A stretch of DNA of 64,000 nt from the NCBI GenBank assembly GCA_905250075.1, contig CAJNOP010000024.1:54903-118902 (forward strand), given 5' to 3'. Positions 37,401 through 49,400 of the stretch are shown here, in pieces; positions within the stretch are counted from its first letter, which is position 1; every line of letters starts with the position of its first letter. The position numbers and the translations under genes were made by a program. The notes under the pieces are model-generated. The model saw only the letters and a list, made by a program, of their open reading frames with translations, had not been told where the DNA came from and made no database searches. This stretch comes from Rotaria sp. Silwood1. Its lineage: Eukaryota; Rotifera; Eurotatoria; Philodinida; Philodinidae.

Positions 37401-40400
37401 AACTTTAAATATATTTGTTCTTATAAAAAAAAATATCTCCTTTTTGAATATGATTTTATAATAAAATTCTAATGTTTAATAAATAATAAATCTATTTCTA
37501 GGAAATAGAAACTTTATTAATCGAAGGTAATAATTATCGAACAGTAGCATCAACAAATATGAATACTGAAAGTTCAAGATCACATGCTGTATTTACTCTT
37601 AAATTAACTCAAACATTATCAACTGAAGCATCAGAAGTAAAATCAAATATGCTTCTTCTTTCTAGTTTTTTTTTTAAAAACTAATTTTATATTATTAGAC
37701 ACAAAGTGTTAAAGTAAGCAAAATAAGTTTAGTTGATTTAGCTGGATCTGAACGTGTATCAAAAAGTGGTATTCAAATAGAACAAATTCGTTTTCGAGAA
37801 GGATGCAATATAAACAAGTAGAAATTTTAAAACAAATGAATTAAAATTTTCCTAACATTTTGTTTTTTTTTTTTAAGATCTCTTTCAACATTAGGTCTTG
37901 TTATATCAGCATTGGCTACACGTCAATCATATGAAAATAATCCAAAATCAATAAAAAAAACTTTTGTTCCATATCGAGATTCTGTATTAACTTGGTTATT
38001 AAAAGTAAAATTAATATTATTTTTTTTTTCATGATTTTGTTTTTTGTAGACATTTGAAATATTTGTTTTTTTTTTTTTTTCTCTTTTTCTTAGGATAGTT
38101 TAGGTGGAAATTCTTTTACAATAATGTTAGCAACAATATCACCAGCATATGATAATTATGAAGAAACACTTTCAACATTACGTTATGCTGATCAAGCTAA
38201 GAAAATTGTTAATCATGCTATTATTAATGAAGATGAACCAGGAAAAGTAATACGAGAATTAAGAAATGAAATAGATAAATTACGAAAAGAATTAGCTGAT
38301 GCTAAAGCTGAAAAATCAGCTGAAAAACTTAATGCTGAAATAAACGAAAATGAAAAATTAATGCAAACAATAACTAAAGATTGGCAAGAACGTATTGCTG
38401 AAACAGATAAAATAAGCAAAGTAAAATGATTTTTTTTGTTTTTCGATGTAAAAAGTTTTCTTTTTTTGTTTATATTCATAGGAACGTCATGAATTACTTG
38501 AAAAAAGTGGTATATCTGTATGTAGTTCTGGTATTGGTCTTGAAAAAGATCGATTATATCTTGTTAATTTAAATCCTGATCCAGCACTTAATGAATTATT
38601 AGTTTATTATTTAAAAGTAAATATTCAATTAAACAAAATATAGTTTTATTTTTTATTTTTGCAATTTCTAATTTTAGACAAAGACATCAATTGGTAGACC
38701 CGATGCATCAATAAAACATGATATTGAATTAATTGGAGTTGGTATTTCACCAGAACATTGTATTATTGAAATAAGAAATCAAAATCAAATATTTCTTATA
38801 CCTTTAAATAAATCGAAGTTTGAATGAAAATTTTGATGAAAAATTTAAATTTATATTTTTTTCATTTTTATAGAACATATGTCAATGGTCAATTGATTGA
38901 TAATGAAAGACAATTAAGACATGGTGATCGAATTCTTTTGGGTTGTTCACATTTCTTTCGTTTAAATTCACCAGGAGATAAAAGTAAGTTCTATTAATTA
39001 ATTCATTCATAACGGACTTGTTCGAATAAATGTCCATCGAAGTATTCTCTTAATATCATCATACCTTAATCTTTTTTGTTAAAAATGTACAATTCAATTT
39101 TCTACAAGAATGTATTACAAGTTTTGTTACAAAGTATCAAATAAAAAAAAAATGAATAAATAATTGAGTATGGGTAAGATGGTCCTTGTTCCGACGGAGT
39201 CGGAACCAATTTTCTTTTGATCGAGACTGGAACAAAATTCTCTTTTGTCCGGAACCGGAACCAAATTTCATTCTGTTCGGCTTCAAGGTCAAATTTTCTT
39301 TTAATAAATACTGAAACAAATTTTCTTCTATACGGATACAAGGCCAAATTTCTTTTTGATCAAGACCGGAACCAAATTTTCTTTTCGTTAAGTCCAGGGT
39401 TATAGTTTCTTTTGATTAGAGACTGGTACCAAAACGATTGGTCGCGCTCATATCTATAAATAATACTTGGAGACTTCAATTTGGCCAATATTTTGTAGCT
39501 GTTTGAAAAGCTCTATCTTCTAAACACAATAGTAAAATTTTTGCATTAATATGCACTGTATTAATGAACTTTTTTATTTTTCCAAACTTTACATTAAAAT
39601 AACACTTTTTGAATTAGCGTTTTTGGAACTGTTAGAAAAATTTGCATTAATCGATCAAAAAGAATGAGTTAATATATATTTAACTTTACTTGAATTTCAA
39701 AAGAAGTGAATGGTACATTAAATTGAAATGCTAGAATTTGAATAGGACTCTTTATTCAGATACTTTACGCAAATTAAGCAAATTTTTACTTGTTTTTGGT
39801 TGAATTTTGATAAAGTAATGCTCGTATCATAGAAAGAAACTTCTGTGTACATTAGACAAAAGAACATACATAGTTGAACTCTATCATATTGTCAAATATG
39901 TACAATGCCGAATTATTCTGAAAAAAAAACAACTTTTGAAAATTAGACCCTCTAGAGCCTCGAAAGATTATTTATCTTATATTTCTGCTTAACCTCTCGC
40001 TGCAAAACTTGTGATACATTTTTTTGTAACAGAAAAGATTAATGCATAGGAATAAACCTTGATGGCGATATTAAGAAAATACTTAGAGGATCATTCATTC
40101 TAGCGTACTTGTTATACAAGAATTTTCTATGATGCAAAAATGTTTTCATTAGATGATGAAACAAATGGCACATAAAATGTATGACATTCGATAGAGAATT
40201 TTTCGCTCTACGAAACTTTATTTGTTTTATTTGCCAAATAAGTTCCTCTTGCTGATGAAATCAAATAAAAGATTGAAAGCTACTCAATCATCTAACTGGA
40301 GCGATTAAAACTAAGATAAAAAAATTTTCCAATTAATTTATTTTTTTTTAAATTCAGAAATCCAAAACCGATTGCCAAAGATCCTTTTTTCATTATACTT

Positions 40401-43400
40401 ATGTCATTAGTCGTTTTGTTTGTATTCAGAAAAACCTGAACACTTTCGTTTATTATAAAAGTTATATCATTTACTCAAAATTAAATTCTATATTTAACGA
40501 TATAAAAATAAAATCTTCATAGAACAAGTCTAGTTTTCGAAAGTGTATTCAAAAAATACCATCAAGCATAGAATATAAAATTTTCTATGTACAAATACTA
40601 AATGCTTTACTTTTACTATCGAACTTGTTCATGAATGACGGACATAAATTCATAGATGTCAACAGAAAATAAAAGATCGCAGTTTCTCGATTGAATCGAG
40701 GTTAACTTTTTTTTTTTTTTGATTCGAGAAAGAACACTTATTTGAAAACTATAATAAAATAATTGTATCCTATTCTTAATGTGTCACTCGTTAAAAATTG
40801 GTAGAAGTGATTATGAAAGACCAACGAATCAATTTTCTCAATGTAAAGTGGATTAGCTCGGAATAAACAAAAAAAAGAAGAGGAAATTACTTGTATTCAC
40901 TGAACTACAAATTTTTTAAACGGGTCCGGGTCATTTGGCCGACAATCACTTGGCCGACACATCACTTGACCGACACCATTTCGCCGACAAATTGTTTGGC
41001 CGACATGTACACTTCACCGACAAATATTTGAAGTAAAATAAAATGAAATTTCTTGAAAATATTGCGTCAGAAAATCTTTTTATCAAAGGTCACATTTATT
41101 TTGCAATGAAAGATTATGGGCAATGCCCCGAAGAAAATCGAACTTATCTCACGGGAAACAGTTTGTTAGCGGGAGACTTGTTTTAACTGATAAAAAATCG
41201 TCGTCTGATTTTATTTTGAAAAATGTTCACTATTTATAGGTGAATGAGTGGGAAAAATCCACGCAATATTTTCAAGAAATTTCAATTTTTTTGATCTCAA
41301 ACATTTGTCGGCCAAATGAGTTGTCGGCGAAGTGTACATGTCGGCCAAACAATTTGTCGGCGAAGTGGTGTCGGTTAAGTGATGAGTCGGCCAAGTGAAC
41401 GCGACCCCTTTTAAACAGTATATATGTGTATTAGTTCGATTATTACATATTATATGTGTTATTTTAAGAGCTTTTTATCGATACAATTAGAGAAAGTATA
41501 TAGTTGAGTTCATTTCATCCTATAATACGACCAAAAATAAAAGTAGTTTATAACGATTTTAATCTAAAATCGATGAATAAATAAGTTATGAAGCTAATGA
41601 GTGACTGAAAATTGATTTTTCTTATGTATAAATATTCCTTTCTAGAATAAAATTGAACAATTATTAGTAAATTTTGTAAAAAAGCTCAAAACTCTGTTTG
41701 TACTCAACAAAATAACAGTTCTGAGTTGAAAAGGTTCAACTCAAAATTATTGTAAAGAATTGAATGAAATATTACAATAAGTGAAATCTTATGTAGGACT
41801 ACCAGATCCAAATTTCAAAAACGAGTAGTTCCTTTCACAAAACTCGAGACATTTTTATCAAAATCGAAAATCTATTTAGCTATCTGGTTTCTAAGAAAAC
41901 TGAAATTTGTCTCCACGTAAACGATAGATCTATTGTCCTGCTGTGTTATTGATGGCCAAATTTTACTATGAGTCTTGTTTAAATGAATCAAAGCTAATCA
42001 TATGAATTCTATATTACAAGTCATTTTACAGTCAATTCTAATAAAATACAAAATGAAGCTCACTTAGAAACTGGCATGAGCCTATATATTCCTTAACTTC
42101 AGCTGATTTTAGATAGGCTTGATCCATTTTTTTTGTCTTCATATAATTGTTTATATCAATATTTTGATTGAGTATCATACATGACATAAAAAACACAAAG
42201 CTTTTGTTCCATCATTTTTATACTTCGTTTGTAATGAAGAATACTTTGAATTAGATAACCATTTTTGGTTTGAAATTTGATAGATAACGTTTAGTTACTG
42301 TAATATATGATAATGATAAATTAGATACAAAGATTCTTCATAAGTTTTGCTAAAAATTATGACGAAAAGTTCTCATTTGATGAACTTGCAACTTCACCGA
42401 TTTGACCTTCTTCTATCTAAAGCATTCAATAAATATTCAAAAAGTTGTTTCTTTTTATCTAGCATATAACTTTTTACTATAGATTTTAGTTTATGGTGAT
42501 GATAACCTTAAATTTAGTGATATCAGCAAAAAAAAAGATGTTTCTTGTTGATGGTTATGTCTCTCAAATATCGTGACACTTCTCTTTTTCTTGTCTTTTC
42601 TTTTGCTTGTATTGTCTTAATCATTCAAATTGTCACTAAAATTCAAGGTGGGGAAAAAAAATCAAGAAACCAGTAAAAGTCAGGAGAAAAGTCTAAAAAC
42701 CAGAATTCTCCTGACTAAATCAGGAGATTTGATAGTTCTGATCTCATCTATGCGTTTCCATTAAAGAGCTAGTTTCTATGAAAACATTAAGGAACAAAAT
42801 ACAAGAAAACAGATTTATTTGAATAGAACTCTTGTTCGTTTAAAAAATAAGTCTCTTGTTATGAAAAAAAAAGTCTAAATTAGAGTATGGGTGAGTGTAG
42901 ATGTTGACTTTCTGTCCACTTACGTACATCCATAATCACATCTGATATTGACTTTACATCTTGCCTAACGAATTAAGAAAGGTTCAACTATACGAGGTTT
43001 AACTACTGAAATATTCATCTATCGTATCAATATAAAACTACAAAAGTTTTACAGTTTGTCATACAAGATAGAATAGAAAAGTAAATAATACTCTTTGTAG
43101 CAAAAACTTGACTCTATATAAAATTGAGTTATTAAAAACGATTTTGCATTTGAGTTTGATTGGTTTCAATCGGAACTCAAAAGAAAACTCTGCATATAAT
43201 ATCGACAAGAGCAAAAAGATCCCATTCTAATCAGTTATCTTTTACTGACCGAAAAAAATAAGTGAAAATTTTATATAGATACATAAGAAATGAACAATCG
43301 ATTATTCAATTTATAAGACTATTAAAATAATATTAATAATTTTATTTAAATAGATTCAACAAATAATAATTCTGTTCTATCATCAATTATGAATACATCA

Positions 43401-46400
43401 TCACATTTATCATTTACTGATGCACAAAATGAATTTTTATTGAATCAATTAGCAACAGATCCAATGACCAAAGAATTAAGATTATTTTTAAAACAAGATG
43501 ATAATAGTCAAGAAACCAATCGTAAATAACTAAAATAAATAAATAAATCAAATTAATCATTTAATTTCTCGAATTTAATTTTTACATTTATTTAGAAATT
43601 ATTCCAAAGAAAACATCTGATGTTTATGAAAGAGAAATCGAATATCTTAAAACACAATTAATGCGTAGTGAAAGTCGTTCATCAACAATTAATTCTAGAA
43701 CTCGTGCTTTTGAAGAATCACTTTCAAAATGGCGTTTTTCAAATAAACTTCTTAATGAGTATGAAATCGAACACAAAGAAAAAATATTTTCTCAATACTA
43801 TATTTTCACATTTATTAGATCAGAAGAAAGTCGATCATTTTTTAATCGTCTTAAACAAGAATTAATACGTGTCAATGCTCTTGTATCTGAAGCAAATACA
43901 ATTGCAAGTGAAATGCAACGACAAACAACTTATAGTGCTATGTTACAAATTCCTGTTTCATATTTAAAACCAAGTGAACGTGTAATATAAATAAAACAAA
44001 ATAAATTTAATCTAACTAAGGAGTATTTTTTCAATTGATCAATCGCTTTCTCACTGAAATCTAATGAATTGTTGGTTGTCGACTATAATTATAAGGAATC
44101 TTTTTAAATCCTCATATATTGGTTTACTAGCCTAACAAACTGTTTGTCAAAAATTCTTTTTGATCTGTCCAGATTATAGAACATATCGAAGTGCCTACGA
44201 TACAGTAACTTTTTTTGTGTTTCAAATAGCTTTTTGCAGTAAATATCGCCATTTTACTTGTTAAAATAGATACGTATCCACATTTTAACATGATATTATT
44301 TTAGTTAAAACTCACTTTGGAAAAAACCGCAAAAATTATGATTTCCTAGACAATTGATACGCTCTTAGTTTCTTATGAATGTTTCAACTCCTGCCGCTGT
44401 TCTTATTCTAGAATACAGCTACAGTATAAGTGTGGTTTTAACATCATTCATATGAATCACCAGATTTAATGTTCCGATTTCAGTATATAAGTAAATCAAA
44501 ATTCCTATATCTACTTTTGTTACAGTCTGTCTCTATGCCAAATTTCAAGTCAAACTTCGAAAATTAGTTTTTCTGTGTGTGACCATGAAATTCATTCAAA
44601 TAGTACCAAAAAAATATAGTATCTTTCCTGCAATAAACTGAAGACATGAATCCGTTTCAAAATATTCAAAGTTCATTTAGATCTCAAATATGCACATAGC
44701 TTTGATTCAAAAGCACTTAATTAGTTGAAGGACTTCTCTCATGAGTAGATTCAAAGCAATTTCGGTAAAATACTTAATAGTCTGTAAAACCAAAGATTTA
44801 AGGAGTATTCTTATAGCAATATTCGAAATCAGTATGTTTGATAACTTATAATCGAATACTTTTTGATGAGAAAACAATTGATTAGTTAAAAATATTACCA
44901 TGTTCGTATTCGTTGTTTCTTTTTTAAGGCTACAACAAATTTATGTGAACCAGCTGTTCAAGTAAAACGACGAAATTTATCACCACAAATATGGAATATT
45001 GAAAAATTTGAATCGAAATTAAATGATATGAGAGATGTTTATTATGAATGGCAAATGTCAGAAAATAAAGTACACAAAAAACAAAAAAAAAATAATTTTA
45101 ATTGATTGATATAATTCTATTCAAATTTTTAGGATCAATCAATAATACAACAACAAAAAAGAAATGATCCATTTTTTGATGTTGAAGAATATAATAGTTT
45201 AATAGGTGTTGCAAATATTTTTCTAAAAGCTTTATTTTATGATTCAAAACTTGATTATCCTGTACCAATTATCAATACACAAGGAGAGGTACTATATCAT
45301 TTTTCGAATTATTACAATAGCTTGATGAATTATCAAATATCTTCAAACACTTCTGTATAATGTTTACAAAATAATTTTTTTGAAAAAAATAACATCTGAA
45401 CATAATTGTTCTTGTTTTATGTGAGATGCTTTATTAAACAAATGCGGAGATAAGATTTATCCAATACAGAATATAGTACAATTGAAAATGATAAGAAAAA
45501 CTTTTTTCTCAGTTGGTATAAACTAAGTTCATGACAATATAAAGCTTCTTGATTCACAAAAACAAAATCATATTACTAACGAACAGCTTTTTTTTCATAT
45601 GAACTTGGTTACTGAATACTTTATTTTATTTTTATCTCATAAGTTTATGAGAGTCTCCATTTTAGGTCTCATGAAGTGAACTGCACATGTGAGCTGAAAT
45701 GAACCTCTCGCTAACATATCGAATAGGATAAAATGAAGTTTTCAATAATCCCAGTTCATTTAAAAAGGTTTGATAATTAGTTAAATTTGGACATTATATT
45801 GTTAGTCAGATTGATTATTGTTTTTGATAATTTCTTATTTTTAAAAACAAATTCACTACGCATTTGTTTCACTTTATAGATGCAATAGAAGTATGTAATA
45901 TCGCTATATTTGCTCTATTTTAGTTTTGCATTTTTCTTTTTTTTTTCTGTCCAATACGAAAGATAGAATAATAATTTATTATCTATTTAAGATTTCTAAG
46001 GACGAAAGAATAGAAATCAATTGAAAGAAGAATATATATAAGTAGTCAAGAAATTTGATTACAAAAAAGAACAATCAGAAAAGCAGTTAGTTTGATCTAT
46101 ATTTAACTAATTTTTTTTTTCATGATCTTATCATTCTCTATTGTCGAGAAGTTTGCAATCATGCATCACTATTCAGTATTCCTGTATACTTTAAATTGTT
46201 CTATATAAAAAGAACAACTGCGTTTGATTGACTAGTGTTAATAATGTATTGTAGTATGTGTGTCCAATGCATATCAAAAAGAACATCGTTCTATAGAGTA
46301 GTATGAATGCATTATATTACAATAGATCTCTCTGGGGTTCCGAGAGATTCCATGTAGACGACAGGTGTCTATATGTAATACAACATGATCTATTCATGTA

Positions 46401-49400
46401 AATAATAGTTAGGCGTAATTGACAGATATCAAAGAGATTCACAACTTCTGAATATTGAATATATCTATTCTTATTATTAACTAAAATGATAAAAATGTTC
46501 GATATTATTTATCTCCGCACGAGAATTGAAGACGAGTGAGTGTCAGTTAAATAATTCGACAACGGCAACATCTCGTGATCTGTGGTTTTCATAAATCGAA
46601 AGAGAAAAAATTCGAACGTATTTGTTTCTGATATTTGATAAGATAAAATTATTTTAAAGTCCATCATCTTTACAAAACAAAAGCATGAAAATGATGCTTT
46701 AGTTCGATGTAATTTTGATTTCGATATGTGTTTCACACCTATAAATTCGTTTGATTTTTTTGCAAATTTTTCTTGAAATGAAACGCCATTTTCGTCTATC
46801 TGTCTAGCGAAGATAGACTATCAAACTATGATTACCTTATGTTTGTTTTTCATATTAAATCTTAAGATCGAATTAACTCTTTTGTATGAAATATTTATTG
46901 AATTACAGATATCTGGTTCACTTCATGTTATTTTTCTTCAAATGGGTACATCTTCAATGAAAAAGTTAAGTGATTTTCAATCAAATAAAGTTCCACGACC
47001 TAGTATTAGTGAAGGTATAATTATTGATGCTCATGAACACAGTTTAAGTGAACGTAGTGATAGTCAAAATAGTCTTGATGATGAAAGTATGGATGATTCA
47101 ACAGGAATATCAAATAATGATAAAACTGATCAAATAACAGTTAAAGTATGTATTTCAAAATAAATATAAATAAAATAAACTTATTTCTTTTTCTTTATAT
47201 AGTTTATTATTAAAGAAGTTCGAGATTTACTTCCATGTGATGCTGAATATATCATGTGTCGATATCGATTTATAAACCAGAAAGAAGATCAAAAAATTAT
47301 TTCAATAAAATCTTCATCTGATAATCATGAAGATGATGAAAAAAAACCACGTATATTTTCGTTTAATCATGAAAAAGTACGCAAAAAAACAAACGTAATC
47401 TTTTATTTTCAATTCTTTTCTTTTGTTCTTAAGGAATATACATTAACGATAACTGAAAGTTTCATATCAACATGTTTTGAAAATGCTATTTCAATAGAAG
47501 TATGGTATCATTATAGTTCAATTCCATCATCAATAAATACAACAGCAAATAATGAACGTAATAGACGTGATGCAGAAATTCGAGCATTAAGTAATCGATG
47601 GAAAGAAGTTAAACGGCATATACAATATGCTGTTGAAATACATGAATTAGATGCATCTGGACGATGGGAACCTGTTGAAGTTGATGCACAACAATCACAA
47701 ATTATTAGTGGTGGAGTTTATCGTTTACGACAAGTAAAATAACAACTTTATTTTTTTAATGATTTATTATTATTATTATTATTTGTTTATCTATGAATAT
47801 GTAGGGTCAATCGAAACGTTTAGTTGCACGTTTACGTGTTTTACCTCAATCAGGTACAATGCCACTTGTTCTACATGCTATACGATCAGTTGAAATTGGT
47901 TCAATAAGTACACGAAAAATTAATGCACCACGTCAATTAGATTCTTATCAAGATGAAGAATTACAATGTTTGAGACATGAATGGCTTGATTTAATTGAAA
48001 AACGTAAACTTTATCTTGAGTCAGAAATTAAAATCTTAAGTCAACAACCAAGTAATTTTACGTTAAAAACAATAGATCAAATTTTAAGTATTCATTTTAT
48101 TAGATAAAACATCAAATGATATTGAAAGAGAAACAACTTTACTTGAACAACTTGTACGTTTAGCTGAAGAAAGAAATTTCGCAGAATTTCCACCACCAGG
48201 AAGTGGAATACCTGGTAATAAGAATTTAAATAAAATTATATCGTAATTGACTTTTTCATTTCTTTTTTGTTAATAGGTTCACCACCTTGTTGGATACCAC
48301 CAGCAACTATTGAAGAACATCGTCCATTAATATTTCTTAATCTTGATCCTGTTAATATGAACACAGAAAATGATACAGCTGGTCTTAAAGCTACATTAAA
48401 TGAAGAAAATAAAAATGATATGTTTAGATTACCATTACTTCATCATGCATCAGATGAGGTTTAACTATTCCTTTTTTTCTCTTTATGAAAAATATCTGGG
48501 TTTTATTTTAAGGTTCGTGCTGTTGCTCAATGGGATCCGTCAATACATGAAGCAACTGAAATGTAAGATTTATAAGTATTTTTATATCACGAAGAAAGTC
48601 CTCCGATTGGTAAATTGCTTTTTGAGTCGAGACCATATGTATAATGTAGATCTCAATGAGCTATGAATACCTTGAAAAGAGTTCATGCTCTGAGGTTATT
48701 GCTGCAGAGACATTGGAATTTTACAGTATTTTTTAAAACGAATATATTCTATTATCATAGCTGTATCCTAGGAGAGGAAGAGTAATTAGATCTGAAACAT
48801 TCATAAAAGTTTGCTCTCTTTAAGATCTATCTCTATGCAAGATATCAAGTCAAAATTTGAAAATCAGTTTTTCTGTTGTTTCTGTATTTATTGACAAAAA
48901 CACTGTATAAGTGTGATATTCTCACAGTAGTAATCTAAAGACGCGAACTCTTTTTCAGGGTATTCATAGCTCATTTGGTTCTGCATTATGTCCATAATCT
49001 CGATTCAAGAGTGTTTTATCAATCTGAGAGCTTCCTTCGTCAACTATAAAGAATTAGAATGAATCGAAGAATAAATATCAATGAAAACTTACGAGAAAAT
49101 ATTCCGGTCTGTCCGCGTTCCTTTGAGCTGATATTCTGTCCACAAATAGGCCCTGGTAAACTATGAAACGTCTCCAAACGGTTTGCACCTACAGGCGTTC
49201 CTTACCGAGTTTTAAACTCTTCAAGTATTTTCCATGCATTTGAAAGTAATAACGAATGCTTTTTGGTAATTATCAAAAGGTAAGGCACAGAAAATCCTTT
49301 TACGAATGAACTTAGTGATAACTAAATTATACTAGACGTTTCAACATTTTTTTCTTCAGTACTATTTCAATTAAAACATAAACTATTCATCTTGATGATT

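Larger units (their letters stand above)
38984..43353 (+). other. Very long intron 13 of KIF13 (4.4 kb)
   Basis: The longest intron in the window, lying just after the FHA domain. It holds the 28-bp tandem array (39196-39435), the 487-bp TIR element (40922-41408) and a small perfect 11-bp hairpin (AGTCAGGAGAA at 42678-42688 with its complement at 42706-42716). The remainder is AT-rich without open frames. Confidence 0.7.

Noticed and set aside
39102..39347. Frames with repeated [16 protein letters not shown] peptides
   Set aside because: They are translations of the 28-bp tandem array. 28 is not a multiple of three, so no stable reading frame is maintained.
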